From assembly GCA_029265795.1 (NCBI GenBank), contig JAJUGV010000020.1, positions 1-38,075 on the forward strand: DNA of 38,075 bases. The letters are read 5' to 3'. Source of the stretch: Alcaligenaceae bacterium (lineage in GTDB: Bacteria > Pseudomonadota > Gammaproteobacteria > Burkholderiales > Burkholderiaceae_B). Positions within the stretch are counted from its first letter, which is position 1, and every line of letters begins with the position of its first letter. A program made the position numbers and the translations under genes. Shown piece by piece: positions 25,963-34,751 of this stretch. Below the pieces are notes generated by a model, which saw only the letters and a list, made by a program, of their open reading frames with translations, was not told where the DNA came from and did not search any database.

Positions 25963-26322
25963 TCAGGAAGCCAGAGCCGCCTTGGCCTGCTCGACCACAG
26001 CGGCAAAGCCTGCCTTGTCATTGACCGCCATGTCTGCAAGGACTTTGCGGTCCAGCTCGATCTGGGCCTTCTTGGTACCTGCGATGAAGGCGCTGTAGGT
26101 AACGCCCTGTTCGCGGCAGGCCGCATTGATTCGAGTGATCCAGAGTGCGCGGAAGGTGCGCTTCTTGTTGCGACGGTCGCGATAGGCATACTGGCCTGCC
26201 TTCATGACCGCCTGCTTGGCAACCCGGAAGACGTTACCGCGGCGGCCGCGGTAGCCCTTGGCTGCCTTGAGGACCTTCTTGTGACGTGCGTGGGCGGTTA
26301 CGCCGCGTTTTACGCGTGGCAT
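25963..26322 (-). CDS. rplT: 50S ribosomal protein L20
   Basis: The 119-residue protein begins [20 protein letters not shown], the invariant L20 N-terminus. [20 protein letters not shown] and [20 protein letters not shown] are also diagnostic. It is needed for early 50S assembly and, in several bacteria, represses its own operon by binding the leader mRNA. It sits 17 nt after rpmI. Confidence 0.98.
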   Translation of the reverse strand: MPRVKRGVTAHARHKKVLKAAKGYRGRRGNVFRVAKQAVMKAGQYAYRDRRNKKRTFRALWITRINAACREQGVTYSAFIAGTKKAQIELDRKVLADMAVNDKAGFAAVVEQAKAALAS

Positions 26323-26339
26323 ATCAGATCTCCGTTATC

Positions 26340-26537
26340 TCAAGCGAAAGGCATCATAGCCTTGACAGATGCGACGTCGGCCGCGTGAACTGCAGTGGTA
26401 CCACGCAGTTGGCGCTTGTTCTTCGTCGTTTTCTTGGTGAGGATGTGGCGCTTGAACGCCTGACCCCGCTTGATGGAGCCGCTTCCGCGAACCTTAAAGC
26501 GCTTCGACGCGCTTTTCTTGGTCTTCATCTTGGGCAT
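26340..26537 (-). CDS. rpmI: 50S ribosomal protein L35
   Basis: The 65-residue protein starts [20 protein letters not shown] and contains [20 protein letters not shown], the L35 signature. It is strongly basic. In most proteobacteria infC lies directly upstream; here infC is over 8 kb away and rpmI is the first gene of its operon, preceded by its own promoter and a 5' leader of about 110 nt. Confidence 0.98.
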   Translation of the reverse strand: MPKMKTKKSASKRFKVRGSGSIKRGQAFKRHILTKKTTKNKRQLRGTTAVHAADVASVKAMMPFA

Positions 26538-26623
26538 GATAGAACTCTATTGGCTGCATATGCAGGTGACGATCAAACCTTACTGATCATTCTTTTCAGG
26601 ACCTGGCATCTGCTTGTTGGTAT

Positions 26624-26685
26624 CTTCGCCGTTTTGATTTAAGGCGAAGCTCTTGATTATAAGATGATTTCACGCCTTGTGTCTA
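26624..26685 (-). promoter_or_regulatory. rpmI-rplT operon promoter and leader hairpin
   Basis: On the minus strand TAGACA (26685-26680), an 18-bp spacer and a perfect TATAAT (26661-26656) form a good sigma-70 promoter. The transcript would start near 26650 and carry a leader of about 110 nt. CTTCGCC and GGCGAAG (26649-26643 with 26630-26624) can form a 7-bp stem at its very start. This leader could host L20 or L35 autoregulation, though no specific L20 site was recognised. Confidence 0.7.
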
Positions 26686-26710
26686 ACGATTTTCTTGCAC
26701 TACGCAGCAC

Positions 26711-28231
26711 TCAAAGCCCTTCCCATCCTGGGCGAAATTGTAAGGCCTCGGCCACATGCAATGCACCTACCGATTCAGCGCCTTCCATGTCAGCCAGAGT
26801 GCGGGCGGTGCGCAGCAAACGATGCACCACGCGTGCCGACCAGGCCCAGCGTTCGGTGGCCTCCTTTAGTAGCAGCGCGCCCCTTTCGTCAAGGGCAGCG
26901 TGGTTACGCAACATCGGCCCATCAAGCAGGGCATTGACGCAGCCCTGCCGCGCCACTTGACGTTGTCTGCACGCAAGCACCCTCGCCCGTACGACATCGG
27001 AAGCCTCGCCGCCGGCCGCATTCAACCAGTCTCCCTTGGGCGCGACCAAGCTCACATGCAAATCGATACGATCCAGCAAAGGGCCCGATAATCGCCGGCG
27101 GTAGGCTTCGACCCGATCCGGTGGGCAGCGGCAGATTTTCCGGGTGTGCCCCGCCCACCCGCACGGGCACGGATTCATCGCGGCAATAAGCTGGAAGCGA
27201 GCCGGAAAAGTACAGCTTAGGCGCGCTCGCGCAATGCTCACTACACCCGCCTCGAGAGGTTCCCGCAAGGACTCAAGAACCGGCCGGTGAAACTCCGGCA
27301 TTTCATCAAGAAATAAGACACCGTGGTGGGCCAGACTGACTTCACCCGGCCTTGGCCAGCCCCCGCCACCAATGATGGCTGCGGTAGAAGCCGTATGATG
27401 CGGCGCCCGGAACGGCGGGAACGGCGTAGGCGCAATATCCTGCCCAGCCAACCCTTGCAAAGCAGCCACTTCAAGACTCTGCGCGGTGGATAGCGGAGGC
27501 AACAGGCCTGGCAGACGCTGTGCGAGCATGCTCTTTCCTACACCGGGCGGCCCGCACATCAACATACTATGGCCCCCACTAGCGGCCACTTCGAGCGCAC
27601 GCCTACCCGCCTCCTGCCCATGAACATCCGACAGACACGGTACTGACGGTATGGCTTGCCCGCCTTCCGGCTGGACCTGGGCTATGGGTGCCCGCCCCTC
27701 CAAGTCCTCTACGACATCCATTAGCGAACCGGCTGCCTGTACGAGAATGTCCGGTACTTGAGCCGCGACCGCGGCACACGAAGCCGGCAGGATCAGTCGA
27801 GCCCCTGCGCTTTCACTTGCTACCGCCATGGCGATAGCCAGCGCCCCTTTGATCGGGCGGAGCTTGCCGCTTAACGAAAGCTCGCCCACAAAAACCCGGT
27901 CGGTGATCTCCAACACGAACGGGTTTCTCTGCCCGGGAATCTGAACCTGTCCCGAAGCGAGTAGGATACCCAACGCGATCGCAAGATCGTACCGGCCTGA
28001 ATCCTTGGGCAAATCTGCAGGTGCCAAATTGACGGTCACGCGACCGGGGGGCAACGCGAATCCGCAGGACTGCAAGGCGGAGCGGACACGCTCGCGACTT
28101 TCGCGCACACCGGCATCGGGCAGGCCCACGATTAGAAAAGTGGGTAAGCCGGACCCCACGTGAACTTCGACCCGCACAGGCTGGGCCTGGAAACCGTATA
28201 TAGCTCGGCTGAGAAGTATGGCCAAGGACAT
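26711..28231 (-). CDS. comM: YifB/ComM family AAA+ ATPase (Mg-chelatase-like)
   Basis: This is a 506-residue protein. The N-terminal ChlI-like/Lon-S5 domain (VEVHVGSGLPTFLIVGLPDA, NLAPADLPKDSGRYDLAIAL) is followed by the AAA+ core: Walker A MCGPPGVGKSMLAQRLP, Walker B VLFLDEMPEF, and the Zn-like CPCGWAGHTRKICRCPP segment. The C-terminal Mg-chelatase-associated domain ends it. ComM is a hexameric helicase that drives branch migration of incoming DNA during natural transformation. GGGAG precedes the ATG. A terminator separates it from ubiK upstream, so it probably has its own promoter. Confidence 0.95.
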   Translation of the reverse strand: MSLAILLSRAIYGFQAQPVRVEVHVGSGLPTFLIVGLPDAGVRESRERVRSALQSCGFALPPGRVTVNLAPADLPKDSGRYDLAIALGILLASGQVQIPGQRNPFVLEITDRVFVGELSLSGKLRPIKGALAIAMAVASESAGARLILPASCAAVAAQVPDILVQAAGSLMDVVEDLEGRAPIAQVQPEGGQAIPSVPCLSDVHGQEAGRRALEVAASGGHSMLMCGPPGVGKSMLAQRLPGLLPPLSTAQSLEVAALQGLAGQDIAPTPFPPFRAPHHTASTAAIIGGGGWPRPGEVSLAHHGVLFLDEMPEFHRPVLESLREPLEAGVVSIARARLSCTFPARFQLIAAMNPCPCGWAGHTRKICRCPPDRVEAYRRRLSGPLLDRIDLHVSLVAPKGDWLNAAGGEASDVVRARVLACRQRQVARQGCVNALLDGPMLRNHAALDERGALLLKEATERWAWSARVVHRLLRTARTLADMEGAESVGALHVAEALQFRPGWEGL

Positions 28232-28292
28232 CAGCTCGCACTCCCGGATAATGGGACTGCCAGTATGCCCGGCGCATGGCAGCCTCAGTAAA

Positions 28293-28321
28293 AAACCGAC
28301 CCGAAATGTCCGTGTCGGTTT
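28293..28321 (-). terminator. Rho-independent terminator after ubiK
   Basis: Reading the minus strand, AAACCGAC (28321-28314) and GTCGGTTT (28300-28293) form an 8-bp stem with a 13-nt loop that runs into six T (28295-28290). It ends the ubiK transcript before comM. Confidence 0.85.
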
Positions 28322-28350
28322 CTACGTAAGCTGCTACGTTTGTTCGCGAC

Positions 28351-28656
28351 TCATAAGGCTTCGTCAGAGCCGCCCCGTACAGGGGGCGGCATGGGAGCCT
28401 CGGGGGTTTCGGTAGCGCCCGGTTTGCGCCCTTCCAGCTGATCCAGCCGGGATTCCAAGGCAGTGATACGTTGCAACGCCTTCTCAAGCAACTGTGCCTG
28501 AATGTCGAACTCCTCGCGGGTGACCAGGTCGAGCCTTGAAAAAGTTTGGGCCATGAACGCCTTCACATTGCGCTCAATATCCGCAGCGGGGCTGCGCGCA
28601 ATCAGGTCCGAGATGTTTTTCTGAAAATCGTCTAACCATTCATTTCGGTTAATCAT
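28351..28656 (-). CDS. ubiK: Ubiquinone biosynthesis accessory factor UbiK
   Basis: This 101-residue protein is of the BMFP/YqiC family. The N-terminal amphipathic helix (WLDDFQKNISDLIARSP) is followed by NVKAFMAQTFSRLDLVTREEFDIQ and a C-terminal coiled coil (LEKALQRITALESRLDQLEG), then a Pro-rich tail. UbiK forms a trimer that works with UbiJ in aerobic ubiquinone synthesis and binds lipid. Motif order and length are standard. It is monocistronic, bounded by terminators on both sides. Confidence 0.93.
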   Translation of the reverse strand: MINRNEWLDDFQKNISDLIARSPAADIERNVKAFMAQTFSRLDLVTREEFDIQAQLLEKALQRITALESRLDQLEGRKPGATETPEAPMPPPVRGGSDEAL

Positions 28657-28690
28657 GGCCTTCTCCTGTACTCACAGCTAATAGTGTATA

Positions 28691-28725
28691 GAAAAACGGG
28701 CGTGCTGGAATGCGGCCCGTTTTTC
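28691..28725. terminator. Bidirectional-type terminator between lipoprotein gene and ubiK
   Basis: GAAAAACGGGC (28691-28701) and GCCCGTTTTTC (28715-28725) form an 11-bp stem with a 13-nt loop and A/T tracts on both sides. It follows the stop of the minus-strand lipoprotein gene and lies upstream of ubiK. Confidence 0.85.
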
Positions 28726-28775
28726 GGTTTGCACAGATGGAAGGCAGGCTTCGTGCCAGAAGGTCGTACTCAAGC

Positions 28776-29144
28776 TCAGGACGACGAAGGCGTAGCGTCC
28801 GGCACCGGGTTCATCGGGTCACTGCTGGCGGGATCACCGCCCGTTGGGGGCGAATCAGGCTCAGTGGTGGATGAATCTGCGCCTGCCGCAGGAGGGGTGG
28901 TTCCATTGGTGTCGGGGACCGGCGGCGGCGTCGTGCTGCTGGAATCCGGGACCGAGGACGGCGGAGGCGGAGTGGAAGGAGCACTATCCGTTGGAGGTGG
29001 GGTGTCCATTGGCGTGTTTCCTGCTGGGGCCACCTGTTCGACCGGCGCATCCGCAGCCTGGTCCGCTTCGTCCGAGCATGCGGCAAGCAAACCGAGTGAT
29101 ACCGCCGCAATGGCAAGTGCGTAAGGGGTGCGTCGTATATCCAT
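28776..29144 (-). CDS. Small Pro/Ser/Thr-rich lipoprotein
   Basis: The 122-residue protein's N-terminus MDIRRTPYALAIAAVSLG is a lipoprotein signal with lipobox LLAAC, so Cys23 is the predicted lipid anchor. Everything after it is low-complexity: SDEADQAADAPVEQV followed by Pro/Ser/Thr/Asp stretches such as TPPPTDSAPSTPPPP. No domain is recognised. ATG 29144 has GAGAGGAAG upstream; the longer frame from 29174 adds ten residues that break the signal. The acidic, proline-rich tail suggests a flexible periplasmic or surface spacer. It is divergent from glnK. Confidence 0.72.
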   Translation of the reverse strand: MDIRRTPYALAIAAVSLGLLAACSDEADQAADAPVEQVAPAGNTPMDTPPPTDSAPSTPPPPSSVPDSSSTTPPPVPDTNGTTPPAAGADSSTTEPDSPPTGGDPASSDPMNPVPDATPSSS

Positions 29145-29397
29145 AACTTCCTCTCTACTTTGATAGCGGGTCACTTGTTTTTGATTCTATCGACGCCCCT
29201 GCACTTGACCGCGAGCCTATGTAAGTCAACATTTCCGGCCGAACCATGAAAATCCCGCCACGCAATATCGCAATGCAACAGCATTCGCGGCGACCCAGAC
29301 TTTTCTCTCACATATAGGTAAACGGCCTTCAGACACAAAGCCGTGCGAAGCTGCGGCTTTTGTTACATCCCACGCGTACAAAAAACGACAGTGCGAC

Positions 29398-29445
29398 ATG
29401 GTGCAGCGCGTCATGCGAGCACCATTTATCGCACCGATTTAGTGC
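29398..29445 (+). promoter_or_regulatory. Probable NtrC enhancer sites upstream of glnK
   Basis: GCACC-N5-AGTGC (29431-29445) is one base from the symmetric NtrC consensus. ATGGTGC (29398-29404) and GCACCAT (29419-29425) are perfect half-sites facing each other. They lie about 75-120 nt upstream of the predicted transcript start, the usual enhancer distance for sigma-54 promoters. Confidence 0.65.
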
Positions 29446-29472
29446 GCTAGTCAGCCCAAAACGGAAAATTGA

Positions 29473-29892
<420 letters not shown>

Positions 29893-29914
29893 ATTCTTGA
29901 ATGGAGAATATTAA

Positions 29915-31141
29915 ATGGATAAGACCGATCTCGCGTGGGTCAGTGTCTCAACCCTGCTGGTCCTACTCATGGTGGTTCCCGGCCTAGCTCTGTTCTACGG
30001 AGGACTGGTACGAGCAAAGAACGTGCTCTCTGTCCTCCTGCAGGTGATGTCCACATTCACACTGGCCGTCGTCCTGTGGTTCATTTACGGCTATTCATTG
30101 GCCTTTACCACAGGCAACGCCATATTCGGGGGTTTCGACCGCCTGCTATTTTCCGGCATGATCGATGTCACAGCAGGAAGCTTCGCCATGTCGGGCGGCA
30201 TACCGGAGCTCAGTTTTGCCGCATTCCAGGCCACCTTTGCCGGCATTACCTGCGCGCTTGTGGTCGGAGGATTTGCCGAACGCATGCGCTATAGCGCGGT
30301 GCTGGTTTTTACCGGCATCTGGATGACGCTCGCCTACGTTCCTATCGCCCACATGGTGTGGGCGGAAGGTGGCTGGCTGTTTGAACGGGGTGCATTGGAT
30401 TTTGCGGGCGGCACTGTGGTGCACATCAATGCCGGCGTGGCTGCTCTGGTCGGAGCGTGGGTGGTGGGCAAGCGATTGGGCTATGGCAAGGAATCGATGC
30501 AGCCGCACAACCTGCCCATGGCGATGATAGGCGCATCCTTGCTCTGGGTGGGGTGGTTCGGTTTCAATGCCGGCTCAGCGTTGGGCGCGTCAGAAACCAT
30601 GGCACTCGCATTTTTCAATACGCTGCTGGCCACCTCCGGCGGGGTGCTCGCCTGGCTCCTGGTGGAATGGAAGGTGAAAGGTCGGCCCTCCCTACTTGGC
30701 GCTATCTCCGGCGCCGTGGCTGGGCTGGTTGGCATCACTCCTGCGGCGGGTTTGGTCGGCCCCGGTGGGGGACTGGTGATTGGGCTCGCGGCAGGTGCGA
30801 TCTGCGTATGGGGCGTCAGTGGGCTGAAGCGATTGCTCAACGCCGATGACAGTCTGGACGTCTTCGGCATCCACGGTGTGGCAGGAATCATCGGCGCCAT
30901 GCTCACCGGCATCTTTAATGCGAAGGCACTTGGCGGACCCGGCTTAGATTCGCTCGCTGAGCTGCCTTACCAGCTGTGGATTCAGTTCGAAGGCATACTC
31001 ATTACGATCGCGTGGTCCGGCATTGTGGCTTGGGTCGCATACTGGATCGCCGACAAGCTGTGTGGTCTGAGGGTGGCGCCCGATGTGGAGCGCTCCGGCT
31101 TGGATGTGCCTTGCCACGGCGAGAATGCCTACCACTATTAA
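29915..31141 (+). CDS. amtB: Ammonium transporter AmtB
   Basis: This 408-residue inner-membrane protein has about eleven membrane helices. Diagnostic features are VPGLALFYGGLVRAKNVLSV near the start, DFAGGTVVHINAGVAALVGA with the first pore His, and DVFGIHGVAGIIGAMLTGIF with the second. The FNAGSALGASETMALAFFNT stretch is also conserved. There is no cleaved signal peptide: the protein begins directly with helix 1, whereas E. coli AmtB has one. Regulation follows glnK. It converges on ptsI. Confidence 0.97.
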   Translation: MDKTDLAWVSVSTLLVLLMVVPGLALFYGGLVRAKNVLSVLLQVMSTFTLAVVLWFIYGYSLAFTTGNAIFGGFDRLLFSGMIDVTAGSFAMSGGIPELSFAAFQATFAGITCALVVGGFAERMRYSAVLVFTGIWMTLAYVPIAHMVWAEGGWLFERGALDFAGGTVVHINAGVAALVGAWVVGKRLGYGKESMQPHNLPMAMIGASLLWVGWFGFNAGSALGASETMALAFFNTLLATSGGVLAWLLVEWKVKGRPSLLGAISGAVAGLVGITPAAGLVGPGGGLVIGLAAGAICVWGVSGLKRLLNADDSLDVFGIHGVAGIIGAMLTGIFNAKALGGPGLDSLAELPYQLWIQFEGILITIAWSGIVAWVAYWIADKLCGLRVAPDVERSGLDVPCHGENAYHY

Positions 31142-31160
31142 GCTCAATTCCCGGCGCCAA

Positions 31161-31188
31161 GGACGCACTGCTTCAGGGCAGTGCGTCC
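31161..31188. terminator. Hairpin at the amtB/ptsI convergence
   Basis: GGACGCACTGC (31161-31171) and GCAGTGCGTCC (31178-31188) form a perfect 11-bp stem with a 6-nt loop. The ptsI stop lies in the loop. No T-run follows on either side. It may block antisense readthrough between the converging genes. Confidence 0.55.
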
Positions 31189-32993
31189 AGGTCTATACGT
31201 TCGGCACGGTTCAACGCAGTGGCGACTTTCACCCGCAGATCGTTGGTATGGGCCTGACGGATTTCCTTCTTAACATCCAAGAGCTGCTGCGGATGCATAG
31301 AAAATTCCTTCAGCCCAAGGCCCAGCAGCATACGCGTGACCCTTGAGTCGCCTGCCATTTCTCCACAGACCGCGACGGGTATACCGCCCCGCTCACCCGC
31401 ATTGATGGTGTGAGCGATCAAGCGCAACACCGCCGGATGCATAGGGTCGTACAAGGACGACACATCGGCATCGCCCCGATCGATGGCCAAAGTGTATTGA
31501 ATCAAGTCGTTCGTACCGATGGACAGGAAGTCAAGTGCCTCGACAAACGGCTCGATTGCAATGGCCATGGCCGGAATCTCCACCATCGCTCCCACCGAGA
31601 AATTCCGTGTGTAAGCCTCACCACGAGCATCCAGCTCGCGGCAGGCCGCTTCAATGGCCTGATACGCCGCCCTGACCTCGTGCATATGCGAGATCATGGG
31701 AATCAGGATGCGCACATGACCGAACACGGTGGCCCGCAGCAAGGCTCGTAACTGAGTGGAAAAAAGCTCCGGCTTGGCTAGGCAATATCGAATGGCCCTC
31801 AGCCCAAGGGCGGGGTTGGTGGCTACGGTCGCTTCGCCGTCTAGATTTTTGTCTGCACCGATATCGAGGGTGCGGATGGTCACCGGCCGCCCTGCCATCG
31901 TCTTCACGACCGAGGAATACGCCAGAAACTGCTCGTCTTCTGTAGGCAGGTCGGTGCGCCCCATGAATAAAAACTCACTACGAAACAGCCCAATGCCTTC
32001 CGCACCCGCGTCCAGCGCCATCTGTGCCTCTTCGGGCAACTCGATGTTGGCTTCGAGCTTGACGCTTACCCCATCTAACGTAATTGCGGGCGTATCGCGC
32101 AGTGCAGCAAGCTCCTGTCGCTCGCTAAGATATCGCCGCTGACGCTCGCGATATTCTTCCAACACCTGCGGCGAAGGGTTGACCAGTACGACACCCGAGG
32201 AACCGTCGGCAACCAGCATATCGCCGTCACGAACCAAGGAGCGGACATGACCCAAGCCCACCACTGCCGGCACGTTCATGCTACGAGCAACAATGGCGGT
32301 ATGGGAAGTGGGGCCGCCAAGGTCGGTAAGGAAAGCGGCAAAGCGCGCCCCCTTTAGCCGCAACATATCTGCGGGCGATATGTCACGCGCAACGACGATC
32401 AGCGGATCGCCAGGGCCGTCAACCGTGTCGATATTGGTAAGCAGGCTGGTAGAGCCGGAAAGCACCCGCAACACCCTTTCTATGACCTGCCTGATATCGG
32501 CACTACGCTCGCGCAGATATTCGTCTTCCATCGAAGAGAATTGCTCGACCAGGATTTGCCCCTGCGTCGTGAGGGCCCATTCGGCGTTGTACTGGCGCTC
32601 GCGAATGAAGCAGCAGGCCTGTTGATACAGCAAAGGATCCTGCAACAACAAGCGGTGTACTTCCAGCAAGGGCCCCATTTCTCGCGGCGCGTCTGCCGGC
32701 AAGGTGTCAACAAGCGTCTGCAGGTCTTGCACTGCTTGTTCAATGGCTTGCTCCAGCCGTTGACACTCAGCATCTGCATCCGCTTCCTGAATCCGGTAAT
32801 GGTCAACTTCGAGCGACGCGGCGCTCATGATGGCAGCACGGCCGATCGCGTAACCCTTTACGACGCCCTGCCCCTGCATGCACAGCATGGAACCAATAGG
32901 GCAGTAATCGCCGTAGCCCGGCCGGCCACCCTGATTGGCCGGCCGGCTCTGGTTGGTGACCGTCTCATCGGTTGCGCGTGGAGCCGTGTTCAT
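31173..32993 (-). CDS. ptsI: PTS enzyme I (PEP-protein phosphotransferase)
   Basis: This is a 606-residue enzyme I. The His-domain motif GGPTSHTAIVARSMNVPAVV carries the phosphorylated His. The PEP-binding domain shows EGIGLFRSEFLFMGR, IRTLDIGADKN and SIGTNDLIQYTLAIDRGD plus the catalytic Cys in GIPVAVCGEMAGD. It passes phosphate from PEP to HPr. The ATG overlaps the ptsH stop, giving an N-terminal extension of about 38 residues (MNTAPRATDETVTNQSR onward) before the usual start MQGQGVVKGYAIGRA. Internal Met36 or Met39 could be the true start, but neither has a clear ribosome site. No sugar permease genes are nearby, so the chain is probably regulatory. Confidence 0.95.
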   Translation of the reverse strand: MNTAPRATDETVTNQSRPANQGGRPGYGDYCPIGSMLCMQGQGVVKGYAIGRAAIMSAASLEVDHYRIQEADADAECQRLEQAIEQAVQDLQTLVDTLPADAPREMGPLLEVHRLLLQDPLLYQQACCFIRERQYNAEWALTTQGQILVEQFSSMEDEYLRERSADIRQVIERVLRVLSGSTSLLTNIDTVDGPGDPLIVVARDISPADMLRLKGARFAAFLTDLGGPTSHTAIVARSMNVPAVVGLGHVRSLVRDGDMLVADGSSGVVLVNPSPQVLEEYRERQRRYLSERQELAALRDTPAITLDGVSVKLEANIELPEEAQMALDAGAEGIGLFRSEFLFMGRTDLPTEDEQFLAYSSVVKTMAGRPVTIRTLDIGADKNLDGEATVATNPALGLRAIRYCLAKPELFSTQLRALLRATVFGHVRILIPMISHMHEVRAAYQAIEAACRELDARGEAYTRNFSVGAMVEIPAMAIAIEPFVEALDFLSIGTNDLIQYTLAIDRGDADVSSLYDPMHPAVLRLIAHTINAGERGGIPVAVCGEMAGDSRVTRMLLGLGLKEFSMHPQQLLDVKKEIRQAHTNDLRVKVATALNRAERIDLDALP

Positions 32994-33259
32994 TCCGGTT
33001 CGCCAAACTTATTCTCAAATAAACGCTGGATGGCCTCGAGGGCTTCATGGGCGTCTTCTCCCTCGGCATCCACCGTTACCGTGATGCCCAGACCAGCGGC
33101 CAGCATCATGACCCCCATAATGCTCTTTGCGTTCACGCGCTGATCTCCGCGGGCAATGTACACCTCGGATTGAAAGCGTCCCGCGACCTGAGTCAATTTT
33201 GCCGCAGCGCGTGCGTGCAATCCAAGCTTGTTGCTAATGACGATATCGATGGATGGCAT
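32990..33259 (-). CDS. ptsH: Phosphocarrier protein HPr
   Basis: The 89-residue protein has His15 in KLGLHARAAAKL as the phosphorylated residue, and Ser46 in NAKSIMGVMML corresponds to the HPr-kinase site. The HPr fold continues with AAGLGITVTVDAEGEDAHEA. It takes phosphate from enzyme I and gives it to the EIIA encoded upstream. It overlaps ptsI by 4 nt and follows the EIIA gene by 52 nt. Confidence 0.97.
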   Translation of the reverse strand: MPSIDIVISNKLGLHARAAAKLTQVAGRFQSEVYIARGDQRVNAKSIMGVMMLAAGLGITVTVDAEGEDAHEALEAIQRLFENKFGEPE

Positions 33260-33311
33260 ATTGTCTTGGTTTTAGAGCCCGCTGATGCAGGAAGTGGTGG
33301 CGCATGACGCC

Positions 33312-33713
33312 TCAGACAAGCGAGGCGGCATCGACGATGCCTCGTACTGCCGCCTGTCGGATGGTTTCACTGAATTTTTCCGGGTCGTTCTGGTTGGCGG
33401 TGAGGGCCTTTAGCACCATACAGAGATTGGTACCCGTCACTAAGTGCCCTTCAATACCCTGCTGCGCCGCCTGCGCGAGTGCCTTGCGTGCGATATTGAA
33501 CGGCGTGGCGCCCACAATGTCAGACAGCACCAGCACGTCGTTATCGGCATGCTCAACCAACGCGCGCGTTAATCGCTCAGTGACGACTTCGGGGTCTTCA
33601 TCGGCGATCACGTCAAAAACGGCCAGGGCAGGCTGCTGCCCCAGCACATGAGCCGCGCAGTCGGCAAACGCGCTTCCCAGCGGTTCGTGCATGACCAATA
33701 CGATACGAGCCAT
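33312..33713 (-). CDS. PTS EIIA component, mannose family
   Basis: The 133-residue EIIA of the Man family has His9 in MARIVLVMHEPLG as the phosphorylation site. DVLVLSDIVGATPFNIARKA is the typical second conserved segment. No EIIB/C/D transport partners are present, as in many Burkholderiales, where this EIIA serves as a regulator rather than a sugar carrier. The ATG directly abuts the gshB stop. The target of regulation is unknown. Confidence 0.93.
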   Translation of the reverse strand: MARIVLVMHEPLGSAFADCAAHVLGQQPALAVFDVIADEDPEVVTERLTRALVEHADNDVLVLSDIVGATPFNIARKALAQAAQQGIEGHLVTGTNLCMVLKALTANQNDPEKFSETIRQAAVRGIVDAASLV

Positions 33714-34673
33714 TCAGACTCCCGTTGCCCTTTCCAGCGCCTGAGCAAAAAAGTCACCGACGTCAAAGCCGGTCTGTTCAGTAATTTCTACAAAACATGT
33801 GGGGCTGGTCACGTTAACTTCGGTCAGATAGTCCCCGATGACATCCAGCCCGACTAGCAATAAACCGCGCCCTGCCAGACGTTCACTGGCACGCTGCGCG
33901 ATTTCCTGGTCGCGCGCCGTCAAGGGCTGCGCAACTCCACGCCCTCCTGCCGCAAGATTACCGCGCGTTTCTCCCGCCATCGGAATGCGTGCAAGGGAAT
34001 ACGGAACAGGCTCACCGCCAATCAGAAGGATCCGCTTATCGCCGTTGACGATCTCCGGAATATAGCGCTGCGCCATGATGGTGCGCGCGCCTTCTTGAGT
34101 CAACGTCTCGAGAATGCTACCGACATTGTGTTCCTGGACACCCATTCTAAATACGCCGGAGCCGCCCATACCGTCGAGCGGTTTCACCACGATATCACCA
34201 TGCTGTTGATGAAACGCGCGTAGACGCGCCATATCACGGCTGACAAGGGTGGGGGCAGTGAATTCAGGGAACTCTGTAATAGCGAGCTTTTCCGGATGAT
34301 TTCGTATTGCCGCCCCGGAATTAAAGACGCGTGCACCCTGGGCCTGCGCGTACTCAAGCATGTGTGTGGCGTACACATACTCCATGTCGAAAGGCGGGTC
34401 CTTGCGCATGACCACAGCGTCGAACGAGGCTAAAGCGGTATCGGCCGCCACACCCGTGTTACGCCACCATGCATTGCCATGGAGATCTGCATCGATAACC
34501 AATTCAATGGGTTGGCAGAGGGCCTTGACCGTGCCCTGGTCTATGAAAAGGTCGGGCTGATAGGCAACGCTGAGTCGGTGGCCCCGCTGTTGGAGCGCAC
34601 GCATCATGGCAACCGACGAATCCTTGTAGGCCTTAAGCGTCGGAAGCTCATCAATTATGAATAGTATGTGCAT
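33714..34673 (-). CDS. gshB: Glutathione synthetase
   Basis: This 319-residue ATP-grasp enzyme joins gamma-glutamylcysteine and glycine. Motifs: MHILFIIDELPTLKAYKDSS at the start, VMRKDPPFDMEYVYATHMLE, IVVKPLDGMGGSGVFRMG (nucleotide-binding loop), ILLIGGEPVPYSLARIP and GLDVIGDYLTEVNVTSPTCF. The GMGGSGVFR loop is specific to bacterial GshB. In related genomes gshA precedes gshB; here a terminator and infC do. The gene leads the gshB-EIIA-ptsH-ptsI operon. Confidence 0.97.
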   Translation of the reverse strand: MHILFIIDELPTLKAYKDSSVAMMRALQQRGHRLSVAYQPDLFIDQGTVKALCQPIELVIDADLHGNAWWRNTGVAADTALASFDAVVMRKDPPFDMEYVYATHMLEYAQAQGARVFNSGAAIRNHPEKLAITEFPEFTAPTLVSRDMARLRAFHQQHGDIVVKPLDGMGGSGVFRMGVQEHNVGSILETLTQEGARTIMAQRYIPEIVNGDKRILLIGGEPVPYSLARIPMAGETRGNLAAGGRGVAQPLTARDQEIAQRASERLAGRGLLLVGLDVIGDYLTEVNVTSPTCFVEITEQTGFDVGDFFAQALERATGV

Positions 34674-34690
34674 GGCGCACCCGTAAAACT

Positions 34691-34715
34691 GCCCGCCGCA
34701 ACGACTGCAGCGGGC
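34691..34715 (-). terminator. Terminator after infC
   Basis: On the minus strand GCCCGCTGCA and TGCGGCGGGC pair over 10 bp with one G-T wobble and a 5-nt loop, followed by AGTTTTAC. It lies 37 nt after the infC stop and separates thrS-infC from gshB. Confidence 0.8.
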
Positions 34716-34751
34716 TGGATCGCTGTTGATGGCGAGCTGATCAGCGGTAGA

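Noticed and set aside
26540..26640. Frame upstream of rpmI ending PGPEKNDQ, considered as an infC remnant or leader peptide
   Set aside because: It has no usable start codon and no match to the visible IF-3 C-terminus; probably chance.
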